A stretch of 57,605 bases of DNA from Clostridia bacterium. Lineage in GTDB: Bacteria > Bacillota > Clostridia > TANB77 > CAG-508. Within the stretch, counting starts at the first letter, position 1. The number at the start of each line of letters is the position of its first letter. The stretch is from NCBI GenBank assembly GCA_017536685.1, contig JAFXGW010000039.1, positions 1 to 57,605 of the forward strand, written 5' to 3'. The notes beneath the pieces were generated by a model. It worked only from the letters and a program-made list of their open reading frames with translations, had not been told where the DNA came from and did not search any database. A program made the translations under genes and the position numbers. This document shows, in pieces, positions 26,150 to 33,885 of this stretch.

Positions 26150-26209
26150 TTGCCAAATATAAAAAAATACTTTATAATAATCTTGAAAATAGGAATAATT
26201 CCTATTTTC
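26150..26209 (+). promoter_or_regulatory. perR-rbr promoter with PerR-box-like palindrome
   Basis: TTGCCA (26150-26155), 17 bp, TATAAT (26173-26178), then a perfect 12-1-12 palindrome (GAAAATAGGAAT at 26185-26196, its complement at 26198-26209). Its core TAGGAAT-A-ATTCCTA has the 7-1-7 geometry of PerR/Fur boxes and covers the expected transcription start. Autoregulation by the first gene is inferred. Confidence 0.75.
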
Positions 26210-26223
26210 GGTAGGAGATTTTT

Positions 26224-26604
26224 ATGAAAAATTATTCAAGACAAAGAGAAGAAATAATTAAAGTAGTTAAAGACTCTTATAATCATCCAACTGCAGAAGA
26301 AATTTATATGATTGTTAAAGCTAAAGATCCTGCTGTAAGTAGAAGTACAGTTTATAGAAATTTAGGATTATTAGTTGAAAGCAATTTGATAAAACAAATC
26401 TCTATGAAAGTTGGACCAGATAGATATGATTATATGAGAAAGAATCATAATCACGCTGTATGCACAAAGTGCGGAAAAATATTTGATTTTGAATATAGTT
26501 TCGAATATGATGAACTACAAAAAAGTATAAAAGAGCAAACAGGGATAGAAATCTCTAATGATGGAATCGTTTTTGAAGGAATATGCGATTCTTGTAAAAA
26601 TTAA
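26224..26604 (+). CDS. perR: Fur-family peroxide regulator, PerR-like
   Basis: 126 residues, slightly short for the family. The N-terminal winged helix (~1-75) contains HPTAEEIYMIV and VSRSTVYRNL. The C-terminal dimer domain has the regulatory metal ligands in RYDY and NHNHAVC. The structural zinc site has two CxxC pairs (CTKC, CDSC). The residue after CGKIF is Asp, as in PerR, where Fur proteins have Glu. PerR-Fe derepresses oxidative-stress genes by histidine oxidation. It sits 20 nt ahead of rubrerythrin, its classical target in anaerobes, and behind a palindromic operator. The RBS TAGGAG is 7 nt upstream. Confidence 0.88.
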   Translation: MKNYSRQREEIIKVVKDSYNHPTAEEIYMIVKAKDPAVSRSTVYRNLGLLVESNLIKQISMKVGPDRYDYMRKNHNHAVCTKCGKIFDFEYSFEYDELQKSIKEQTGIEISNDGIVFEGICDSCKN

Positions 26605-26623
26605 TTTTTAGGAGGAATGAAAA

Positions 26624-27166
26624 ATGCCAGAATTAAAAGGGACAAAAACAGAAAAAAATTTAATGGAAGCTTTTGCGGGAGAATCACAAGCTAGAAATAA
26701 ATATACTTATTTTGCTAGTAAAGCTAAAAAAGAAGGATATGAACAAATAGCTGCTATTTTCCAAGAAACAGCTGATAATGAAAAAGAACATGCTAAATTA
26801 TGGTTCAAATTATTACATGGTGGAGAAGTTCCAACAACAGCAGAAAACTTATTAGCTGCTGCAGAAGGAGAAAACTTCGAATGGACAGATATGTATGATA
26901 GAATGGCTAAAGAAGCTAAAGAAGAGGGATTCGATAGAATAGCTTATCTATTTGAAGCTGTTGGAAAAATAGAAAAAGAACATGAAGAAAGATATAGAAA
27001 ATTATTAGCAAATGTTGATGGAGATTTAGTATTCTCAAGAGACGGAGATGCTATATGGAAATGTAGAAATTGTGGACATATCGTTATTGGAAAAAGAGCT
27101 CCAGAACTATGCCCAGTTTGTGAACATCCAAAATCATTCTTTGAAATAAAAGCTGAAAATTATTAA
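26624..27166 (+). CDS. rbr: Rubrerythrin
   Basis: 180 residues. The N-terminal ferritin-like di-iron domain (~1-140) has [29 protein letters not shown] and IEKEHEERY supplying Glu/His ligands. The C-terminal rubredoxin (~145-180) has CRNCGH and CPVCEHP. It reduces hydrogen peroxide to water in the cytoplasm of anaerobes, taking electrons through the rubredoxin site. RBS TAGGAGG, 7 nt from ATG. It is co-transcribed with the PerR-like regulator and is the end of the operon. Confidence 0.97.
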   Translation: MPELKGTKTEKNLMEAFAGESQARNKYTYFASKAKKEGYEQIAAIFQETADNEKEHAKLWFKLLHGGEVPTTAENLLAAAEGENFEWTDMYDRMAKEAKEEGFDRIAYLFEAVGKIEKEHEERYRKLLANVDGDLVFSRDGDAIWKCRNCGHIVIGKRAPELCPVCEHPKSFFEIKAENY

Positions 27167-27173
27167 TAAATTT

Positions 27174-27228
27174 AAAGAGCAGGTAAGTAATGAACTTTAT
27201 TTTGTTCATTACAATACTTGCTCTTTTT
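27174..27228 (+). terminator. Terminator of the perR-rbr operon
   Basis: AAAGAGCA...TGCTCTTT closing stem with an inner AATGAAC/GTTCATT hairpin, followed by TT. Confidence 0.8.
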
Positions 27229-27345
27229 ATATATTGGATGAGGTGAATATTTGAGGATTTTCATTAGTTTGTTCTAATTGGTAATAATAATTACAAATTC
27301 TATTAAATCTAAAAATAAAATCTATATAAGTGTAATATTTAAAAA

Positions 27346-27600
27346 TTATTCGCAATTTAAATATTTTTCAAAAAATATACCATACATAATAGAAAAGACA
27401 CCAAGTAGAAGACCTGTTCGAAAAACTATTATACTAGCTTCAAGTAAGTATATTGATATAAAGTATGTATTAAAAATCCAAAGCATAATTGTTCCAATAC
27501 TAGAAATAATAAAAGAAATTAGCAAATGTATATTTACTAATTTTTTTACTTTTTTATTTTTTAAAATTAAATTATTAAAAAAAGAATTAATGCTATCCAT
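27346..27600 (-). CDS. Small two-helix membrane protein, unknown
   Basis: 84 residues from the ATG at 27600, chosen because AAGGAG lies 9 nt upstream on the minus strand; the longer frame beginning at 27660 has no RBS. A basic N-terminal segment (LILKNKKVKKL) precedes two membrane helices (HLLISFIISSIGTIMLWIF and about residues 57-77). Arrangement: monocistronic or with rpsT lying upstream on the same strand, 146 nt away across a terminator. No family recognised. The overlapping plus-strand frame has no RBS and looks like a shadow. Confidence 0.6.
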   Translation of the reverse strand: MDSINSFFNNLILKNKKVKKLVNIHLLISFIISSIGTIMLWIFNTYFISIYLLEASIIVFRTGLLLGVFSIMYGIFFEKYLNCE

Positions 27601-27719
27601 AAAACAAGTCTCCTTAACATATATTAATTTTATAGTAGCATGTTTAGATTTATAAAACAATTGAAAAAAATGGAAATGAATTAATAATAAGTTTAAGATA
27701 AGTACGAATTATAAATTTG

Positions 27720-27752
27720 AAAAAAAATAATCGTAGTTACTACGATTATTTT
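27720..27752 (-). terminator. Terminator of rpsT
   Basis: AAAATAATCGTAG (27724-27736) pairs with CTACGATTATTTT (27740-27752). The rpsT stop codon lies inside the stem; a T run follows on the minus strand. Confidence 0.85.
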
Positions 27753-28009
27753 ACTGTATTTAATTTTTTTGCTAAACTTGATTTTTTTCTAGAAGCTGTA
27801 TTAGCTTTGATTACACCTTTTGTGCAAGCTTGGTCTACTTTTTTAACTGCTTCTTTGAAAGCTACTTCTGCTTTTGATTTATCTCCTTCTGCTACAGCAG
27901 CTTCGAATGTTTTAACAGCTGTTTTGTAAGCAGATTTTATCATATTATTTTGTAATGTTTTTTTCTCGATTACGCTAACTCTTTTGATAGCTGATTTAAT
28001 GTTTGGCAT
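27746..28009 (-). CDS. rpsT: 30S ribosomal protein S20
   Basis: 87 residues from the ATG at 28009, with AGGAGGT 10 nt upstream; a GTG four codons earlier is part of that RBS. Typical S20: an opening PNIKSAIKRV, the long-helix pattern with KTFEAAVAEGDKSKAE, and the closing block GVIKANTASRKKSSLAKKLN. It binds 16S rRNA early in 30S assembly. The gene is on the opposite strand to rbr and rpiB, as a single-gene unit. Confidence 0.96.
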   Translation of the reverse strand: MPNIKSAIKRVSVIEKKTLQNNMIKSAYKTAVKTFEAAVAEGDKSKAEVAFKEAVKKVDQACTKGVIKANTASRKKSSLAKKLNTVK

Positions 28010-28298
28010 CTTGTTTTGCACCTCCTCTTAGTTCATAAAGTAAATTTTACTTCAAACATTTTAACATGATTAGTTTTAAAAATCAAGTATTTTATTTAAA
28101 AAAGTGAATTAATAATTGAAAAAAACTATATAATTAGATTTAAAAAGTGACTTTTCACATAAAATTCACAATATAGGTTTAGAATAATCTTGTATTATAA
28201 GAATTTCTGTGATATATTATCTGCAAAATGTAAAATTGTAATAATACTATCTAAAAATAAATTTGCAAAAAAGAATAAAAAAGCAAAGGAGGAAGTTT

Positions 28299-28745
28299 AT
28301 GATAGCTTTAGGTTCTGACCATGGCGGTTATAAATTAAAAGAAGAAATCAAAAAATATTTGGACGAAATTGGTATTAAATATAAAGATTTTGGAACAAAT
28401 AGTGAAGAAAGATGTGATTATCCAGAATTTGCAGAAAAAGTTGCAAAAGCAGTACAAACAAAAGAGTGTGAAAAAGGAATTTTAGTTTGTGGAACAGGTT
28501 TCGGAGTTAGTATTGTTGCAAATAAATTTAAAGGTATTAGATGTGCTTCTTGTTGGAATGAAGAAGTTGCAAAACTTCTAAAAGGTCATAACAATGCAAA
28601 TGTAATTGCTCTTCCAGGAAGATTTATAAATATATCTCAAGCAATTGTTATACTGAGAGCTTGGATTGCAACAGAATTTATGGAAGGAAGACACAGCGAA
28701 AGATTACAAATGATTGAAAATATAGAAAATGAAAATATGAAATAG
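28299..28745 (+). CDS. rpiB: Ribose-5-phosphate isomerase B
   Basis: 148 residues from the ATG at 28299 with GGAGG 6 nt upstream; frames opening further upstream lack an RBS. RpiB/LacAB family marks are ALGSDHGGYKLKEEIK, CDYPEFAEKVA, LVCGTGFGVSIVANK (catalytic Cys) and WNEEVAKLLKGHNNANV. It interconverts ribose- and ribulose-5-phosphate in the pentose phosphate pathway. The TagO/WecA-like gene starts 14 nt after its stop, so the two are probably co-transcribed. Confidence 0.95.
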   Translation: MIALGSDHGGYKLKEEIKKYLDEIGIKYKDFGTNSEERCDYPEFAEKVAKAVQTKECEKGILVCGTGFGVSIVANKFKGIRCASCWNEEVAKLLKGHNNANVIALPGRFINISQAIVILRAWIATEFMEGRHSERLQMIENIENENMK

Positions 28746-28759
28746 AGGGGTCTTTTATT

Positions 28760-29959
28760 ATGTGGGGAGATATAGCGATAGCTTTTTTAATAGCTTTTTT
28801 AACAGCTTTTATGGCAACGCCACATACAATAAAATTAGCAAAAAAGATTGGAGCAGTTGATACACCTAAAGATGCAAGACGAATAAATAAAGTTACAATG
28901 CCAAGACTTGGGGGACTAGCAGTACTGGCTGGATTCTTTGTATCAATAACATATTTATTAGTTACTATGACAATTGAAGATAAAATCAATTTGAGTCAAG
29001 ACGGATATATAACAAAATTATTAGGATTTGTGTTAGGTGCTGGAATTTTAGGAATTGTTTGTTTTATAGATGACGTAAAAGGTGTGCCAGCATTAATAAA
29101 ACTGGCTGCACAAACATTAGCTGCATTAGTAGTTATGAAATTTGGAATAAGAATCGATAATCTAGATATACCAGGTATAAATGTAAATAATTTTGGAACA
29201 TGGTTTTATCCAGTGCTTACAATATGTTGGATTGTTGGTATTACAAATGCAATGAATTTAATTGATGGATTAGATGGACTAGCAACAGGAATTTCTTTGA
29301 TTTCTTGTTTATCACTTCTTATAATCTTTTCTTTAAATAGCTCACCAATAATATCAATAGTATTAATAACTGCTTTAGGAGGGGCTTTATGTGGATTTTT
29401 ACCATATAACTTTAATCCTGCTAAAACATTTATTGGAGATACAGGCTCTAACTTTTTAGGATATTGTTTATCAATAATATCAATTTTAGGAATAGCAAAA
29501 ACATATACTGCAATAGTAATTGTTGCACCACTTATGGTTTTAGCATTACCTATTTTTGACACATTATCTTCAATTGTTAGAAGAGTAATTCATGGAAAAT
29601 CTTTAAAAGCAATTATAAAACCAGATGCAGATCATTTGCATCATAAAATGTTAAGAAAAGGATTTACTCAAAAGCAAGCTGTATTAATCATGTATGGAAT
29701 CAGTGCTATTTTTGGAATGTTTGCCATAATACTTATGGATAGTGGAATATGGAAAGCATTATCATTTGCGATAATAGTTGCACTTATAGTTGCAGCTGGA
29801 TATAAAGAATTCTTTAAACAAAGATTATTAGTTGATTTTGGCGAAGAACATCATGATAATACAGGAGATACAGCCGAAGTAGAGGTTATAACAGATAAAA
29901 TTATAGCTGAAGCAGAATCAGAGGAAGTGGAAACTCCAAAAATAAGAAGAATTAAATAA
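28760..29959 (+). CDS. Undecaprenyl-phosphate N-acetylhexosamine-1-phosphate transferase (WecA/TagO family)
   Basis: 399 residues with about 10-11 membrane helices. The family motifs are intact: DTPKDARRINKVTMPRLGG near the N-terminus, FIDDVKGVPALIKL, NLIDGLDGLATG, FIGDTGSNFLGY and DADHLHHKMLRKG. It links GlcNAc-1-phosphate (or a related sugar) to undecaprenyl phosphate, the first step of teichoic acid or other envelope polymer synthesis. The last ~50 residues form an acidic cytoplasmic tail. RBS GAGGGG 10 nt upstream; terminator directly after. Confidence 0.92.
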   Translation: MWGDIAIAFLIAFLTAFMATPHTIKLAKKIGAVDTPKDARRINKVTMPRLGGLAVLAGFFVSITYLLVTMTIEDKINLSQDGYITKLLGFVLGAGILGIVCFIDDVKGVPALIKLAAQTLAALVVMKFGIRIDNLDIPGINVNNFGTWFYPVLTICWIVGITNAMNLIDGLDGLATGISLISCLSLLIIFSLNSSPIISIVLITALGGALCGFLPYNFNPAKTFIGDTGSNFLGYCLSIISILGIAKTYTAIVIVAPLMVLALPIFDTLSSIVRRVIHGKSLKAIIKPDADHLHHKMLRKGFTQKQAVLIMYGISAIFGMFAIILMDSGIWKALSFAIIVALIVAAGYKEFFKQRLLVDFGEEHHDNTGDTAEVEVITDKIIAEAESEEVETPKIRRIK

Positions 29960-29970
29960 ATATTAGAATA

Positions 29971-30016
29971 AACCTAATAGCAAAAGGCTAAGGCTCTAGG
30001 CTATTAGGTTTTTTAT
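29971..30016 (+). terminator. Terminator of the rpiB-tagO-like operon
   Basis: AACCTAATAGC pairs perfectly with GCTATTAGGTT across an 18-nt loop; T run follows. Confidence 0.85.
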
Positions 30017-30180
30017 TGTTCTTTTGGATAAAAAAACATATTAAGTAAATCTTAATGGTAGTAAAATAAAGTAAATGGGAGCAAATTAAATTAAGGACAC
30101 GTGCAATGGAAATATTTGTGCAATATAAAATCTTTTGCTTTTTAAACGCTGTATATCATTTTAAATCCCCCTATAATAGT

Positions 30181-30210
30181 TTGACAATTTACATAAATTT
30201 ATAGTATAAT
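30181..30210 (+). promoter_or_regulatory. Promoter of the Sua5 gene
   Basis: TTGACA (30181-30186), 18 bp, TATAAT (30205-30210), 21 nt before ATG. Confidence 0.8.
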
Positions 30211-30231
30211 ATAGGCTGAGGTTGAATTTTT

Positions 30232-31278
30232 ATGTATTATAATTGGAAAGATAAAACTAATACAGAAGAATTAAAAATAGTTTGTAATTTAATAAGAAAT
30301 GGTGAACTTGTAATTTTTCCAACTGAAACGGTATATGGAATTGGTGCAAATGCCTTAGATGAAAATGCGGTAGGAAAAATATTTATTGCAAAAGGTAGAC
30401 CTTCTGATAATCCATTAATTGTTCATATTGCAGATAGAACGAAAATTGATGATATAGCAGATGAAATTACCGAAATGGAACAAATATTAATAGATGCATT
30501 TATGCCAGGACCATTTACGATAATCTTAAAAAGAAAACCAGAAGTTCCAGATATAGTAACTGCTGGATTAGATACAGTTGCTGTAAGGATGCCAGATAAT
30601 ATAATAGCAAGAGGAATAATTCAATTTTCTGGTGTGCCAATAGCTGCACCTAGTGCAAATATTTCTGGAAAACCAAGTGGGACTAGTGTAGATGATATTA
30701 GAGCCGAGTTAGAAGGAAAAGTTTCAGCTATTGTAGATGGTGGAGAAACTCAAATTGGTTTAGAATCTACAGTAGTTAAAGTTGTTGATGAAGTTCCTGT
30801 AATACTTAGACCAGGTAAAATTACACCAGAAGATATTGAAAAAGTTGCAGGAAAAGTAATAATAGATAGTAAAGTTTTTGAGAAAGTAATTGAAGATGAA
30901 GAGGTTGAAAGTCCTGGTATGAAATATAAACACTATGCTCCAGAAACAAAGTGTACATTAGTAAATTACGAAAATGATTTAGATCAAATTTTCTATTTAA
31001 AAAAGAAAATAAAAGAATTCTCAGAAGATGTAGTAGTTATAGGATTTTCTGAACATAAAGAAAGATTATATTTACCAGAAGAAAAATTTATAGAAATTGG
31101 TACAAAAAATGATTTAGAAAAATATGCGAGAGAAATTTATTCAGCAATAAGAAAAGCCGATAAATTGAATCCAAAACTTATACTTATTGAAGGTGTTAAA
31201 AGAGAAGGTATAGGTATTGCAATTATGAACAGATTACTAAGAGCTGCTAGTTATGACATTTTAGAAGATAAGAAATAG
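30232..31278 (+). CDS. sua5: L-threonylcarbamoyladenylate synthase, two-domain Sua5 type
   Basis: 348 residues. The YrdC domain (~10-200) shows IFPTETVYGIGANAL, AKGRPSDNPLIVHI, AVRMPDN, APSANISGKPSGTS and STVVKV, then the linker SPGMKYKHYAP. The C-terminal Sua5 domain follows (~235-348). It makes threonylcarbamoyl-AMP from threonine, bicarbonate and ATP for the t6A37 modification of ANN-decoding tRNAs. The RBS is weak (GAGG, 9-10 nt upstream), but the start fits the promoter. A glycosyltransferase gene follows after 31 nt. Confidence 0.95.
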   Translation: MYYNWKDKTNTEELKIVCNLIRNGELVIFPTETVYGIGANALDENAVGKIFIAKGRPSDNPLIVHIADRTKIDDIADEITEMEQILIDAFMPGPFTIILKRKPEVPDIVTAGLDTVAVRMPDNIIARGIIQFSGVPIAAPSANISGKPSGTSVDDIRAELEGKVSAIVDGGETQIGLESTVVKVVDEVPVILRPGKITPEDIEKVAGKVIIDSKVFEKVIEDEEVESPGMKYKHYAPETKCTLVNYENDLDQIFYLKKKIKEFSEDVVVIGFSEHKERLYLPEEKFIEIGTKNDLEKYAREIYSAIRKADKLNPKLILIEGVKREGIGIAIMNRLLRAASYDILEDKK

Positions 31279-31309
31279 CTTAGATCTATTCAGGATTAAA
31301 GGAGTATAT

Positions 31310-32566
31310 ATGAAGAAAGAAATTAATTTTGGAATTGGTTTTATAACAGGTAGACCTAATGTGTGTAGGATTATAAACTCATATTATAAACACTTAGTTG
31401 AACAAGTTCAAGATATGGATGTAAAAGTAAATTTTACAATATTTATTTTGTTTGATTTGGGGTACCAATTCACAACAAGATTAGATTTTTACGGAATTTT
31501 GCCTGATGTTTACAAATATATGAAAATTAAATATATTACGCCAGAAGAAATAGATGAAGAAAAGAAAATTCTTATGTCTAAGTATAGTTTGACAAAAAAT
31601 GAAGCTGATTTATTCATTGGAAAAGGATATGCTAAAGCTAGAAATATGATTTTATATACTGCTTTAAGAAAGAAGATGGATTATTTATTATTTTGGGATG
31701 ATGATGAATATCCTTTAGCAAATGTAAAAGAAGAGGGCGATACAGAAATTAAATGGTTAAAACAGCCAACAATAAAACAACACATTTTAAATATAAAAAA
31801 TGTTGATATAACTTGTGGAGATAGATGTGGAATAATGAATCCGGTTCCTTATATAGAATATAATGAAACTTTGCAAGAAGAAGAATATAAAGCTTTTATA
31901 GAAGGAATTTCAAATGAAGTTATAACATGGGATTATGTTTCGAAAACTAGAAAGAAAAATGGATTTCTAAAATATGCAACTTCGGACATTGCTTTAGGAA
32001 AAAATAAACCTGAAGTAATTAGCAAAGAAGGACAAGCTCCTGTTATGTATGGTTCTAATTTATGTTTAAATTTAAATCATATAGATAAAATACCGGCATT
32101 TTATAATCCACCAGGTGCTAGAGGAGAAGATACATTTTTTGCATGTGCTACAGTCGATAAAAAGACTACAGTGTTATCAATTCCTGTTTATCATTTTCAT
32201 GATGGATTTTTAAAATTTACTGGACTTATGAAAGAAAAATATCCAAAACAAACTTTAAAAATTTCATTAGAAGATAATGGAATTGAACAAAGATTTTATA
32301 AAGCTGCGTTAGGTTGGATAAAATACAAACCATTATATTTTTACATAAATGAAAGAGAAAAATACAGAGAAATAATGGATACAGCAATCAAAAATTTAGA
32401 AAAAGGTGTTGAAAGCGTTAGTAAACAATTTGAAACCTGTGATTTTGAATGTTTTGTTCCAGAACTACAAGATTATGACAAGAATGTAAAAAAACATTAT
32501 CAAGAATTTTTAGATACAAATAAAATTTGGGATAAATTAAAAATTCAAATGGTAAATGAAAAATAA
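31310..32566 (+). CDS. Predicted GT-A-fold glycosyltransferase
   Basis: 418 residues, cytoplasmic. A GT-A-like core is suggested by an opening strand (INFGIGFITGRP), a long helical part, and the acidic metal motif LLFWDDDEYPL (residues ~125-135), resembling DxD. The late GARGEDTFFA block is like the GEDxD element of other GT-A enzymes. The C-terminal ~130 residues are helical. I cannot assign a known family, donor or acceptor. It follows sua5 by 31 nt with a good RBS (AAAGGAG) and ends at a strong terminator. Confidence 0.6.
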   Translation: MKKEINFGIGFITGRPNVCRIINSYYKHLVEQVQDMDVKVNFTIFILFDLGYQFTTRLDFYGILPDVYKYMKIKYITPEEIDEEKKILMSKYSLTKNEADLFIGKGYAKARNMILYTALRKKMDYLLFWDDDEYPLANVKEEGDTEIKWLKQPTIKQHILNIKNVDITCGDRCGIMNPVPYIEYNETLQEEEYKAFIEGISNEVITWDYVSKTRKKNGFLKYATSDIALGKNKPEVISKEGQAPVMYGSNLCLNLNHIDKIPAFYNPPGARGEDTFFACATVDKKTTVLSIPVYHFHDGFLKFTGLMKEKYPKQTLKISLEDNGIEQRFYKAALGWIKYKPLYFYINEREKYREIMDTAIKNLEKGVESVSKQFETCDFECFVPELQDYDKNVKKHYQEFLDTNKIWDKLKIQMVNEK

Positions 32567-32603
32567 TATCAAAAACTGTCTCGTAAATGTGAAGTGGTAA
32601 AAT

Positions 32604-32635
32604 AAAAGTAGACACAAAAAACGTGTCTACTTTTT
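32604..32635 (+). terminator. Terminator after the glycosyltransferase gene
   Basis: Perfect 12-bp stem AAAAGTAGACAC / GTGTCTACTTTT with a 7-nt loop and T tail. Confidence 0.9.
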
Positions 32636-32732
32636 GTTGATTAGTTCACGTAAATGAGATGGTTTTTTTATATTAATAAAAAATAACAAGTATTTGTATT
32701 GATAATAATAGAATTATAAGGCTTTAAAAGGT

Positions 32733-32778
32733 TTGACTTTTTTTTCTAAAAATGCTAGAATTAAAGCATTAATTCTAG
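32733..32778 (+). promoter_or_regulatory. Promoter with palindromic operator for the GNAT-pth operon
   Basis: TTGACT (32733-32738), 17 bp, TAGAAT (32756-32761) preceded by TGC. A perfect palindrome CTAGAATTAA-N4-TTAATTCTAG (32755-32778) overlaps the -10 and the start site, the place for a repressor. Confidence 0.7.
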
Positions 32779-32796
32779 GGTAGGAGATATTGTAAA

Positions 32797-33222
32797 ATGT
32801 GTATAATTAGAAAATTTGATCCTAAAGATAAACAGCAAGTTACAAAATTATGGATTGATATTTGTGTTGATGAATATGGATTTAAAGAATGGAAAAAAGA
32901 ACTAGAAATTATAGATGATTTTGAAAACTTGCTTGTTGCAGAATTAGATGACGTAGTTGTAGGAACGATTGCATATCAACCTTATGATGATGAAACTGCC
33001 GAAATTAAAAGATTATATGTAAATAGCAATTGTAGAGGACTAGGAATAGCAAATAAATTGTTAGATTCAATTATAGATGAAATTAAAGAAAAAGGCTATA
33101 CAAAGCTTTATTTAGAAACTTGGAAACAGTTAGAAAGTGGAAGAAGATTTTATGAAAAAAATGGTTTTGTTTTAAGAGATATACAAGACGAATTAAGATA
33201 TCATTATATAAGAAATATATAG
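32797..33222 (+). CDS. GNAT family N-acetyltransferase
   Basis: 141 residues, a compact GNAT fold. The acetyl-CoA loop region is RLYVNSNCRGLGIANKLLD (R/Q-x-x-G-x-G/A motif), with the strand AEIKRLYV before it and GRRFYEKNGFVLRD near the end. The substrate is unknown; small-molecule or protein N-termini are possible. RBS TAGGAG about 10 nt upstream. It is 15 nt ahead of pth, and the pair appears to be expressed from a promoter covered by a palindrome. Confidence 0.85.
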   Translation: MCIIRKFDPKDKQQVTKLWIDICVDEYGFKEWKKELEIIDDFENLLVAELDDVVVGTIAYQPYDDETAEIKRLYVNSNCRGLGIANKLLDSIIDEIKEKGYTKLYLETWKQLESGRRFYEKNGFVLRDIQDELRYHYIRNI

Positions 33223-33237
33223 AAAAGAGGAATAAAT

Positions 33238-33819
33238 ATGTATTTAATAGTTGGTCTTGGGAATCCAGAAAGTGATTATTCAAAAACAAGACATAATATG
33301 GGATTTAATGTTATAAATAAAATTTCTGAAAAATATGGTATAGAAGTAAATAAGAATAAGTTTAAAGGTTTAATTGGTAATGGAATTATAGAAGGTGAAA
33401 AAGTTATTTTACTTAAACCCCAAACATTTATGAACTTAAGTGGGGAATCTATAATTGAAGCTATGAATTTCTATAAGACTAAAGAAAACGAACTTATTGT
33501 TATTTATGACGATATTGATATAGAACCGGGAAATATAAGAATAAGAAGAAATGGCTCTGCTGGAACTCACAATGGAATGAAATCTATAGTAGAACATTTA
33601 AAAACGGAAAATTTTATAAGGGTTAGAGTTGGAATTGGAAAGCCCAAAGAAAATATTGATATGATATCTCATGTAATCGGACATATTTCAGAAGAAGATA
33701 AAAAAATTCTTGAAGAAGGAACTAATATTGCTAAAAATGCTGTTATTGAAATTATAAAAAATGGTATAGACTTTTCTATGAATAAATATAATAAAAAGTT
33801 AATTAAAAAGCAAGATTAA
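33238..33819 (+). CDS. pth: Peptidyl-tRNA hydrolase
   Basis: 193 residues, standard Pth. Motifs: VGLGNPESDYSKTRHNMGFN (catalytic His in TRHNMGF; GLGNP near residue 7), LLKPQTFMNLSGES, IYDDIDIEPGNIRIRRNGSAG and HNGMKSI. It frees tRNAs from prematurely released peptidyl-tRNA. RBS AGAGGA, 7 nt upstream. In Firmicutes it usually sits with mfd or spoVC neighbours; here it follows a GNAT gene and precedes rng. Confidence 0.97.
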   Translation: MYLIVGLGNPESDYSKTRHNMGFNVINKISEKYGIEVNKNKFKGLIGNGIIEGEKVILLKPQTFMNLSGESIIEAMNFYKTKENELIVIYDDIDIEPGNIRIRRNGSAGTHNGMKSIVEHLKTENFIRVRVGIGKPKENIDMISHVIGHISEEDKKILEEGTNIAKNAVIEIIKNGIDFSMNKYNKKLIKKQD

Positions 33820-33885
33820 GAAATTATTATAAAATGATGAACAAGTAATAAAATAATATAAGAGGTTTTTATAAAATATAAGAAA

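Noticed and set aside
27278..27655. Plus-strand frame of 125 codons
   Set aside because: Lys/Ile-rich with no RBS; the opposite strand has an RBS-supported two-helix membrane protein over the same bases.
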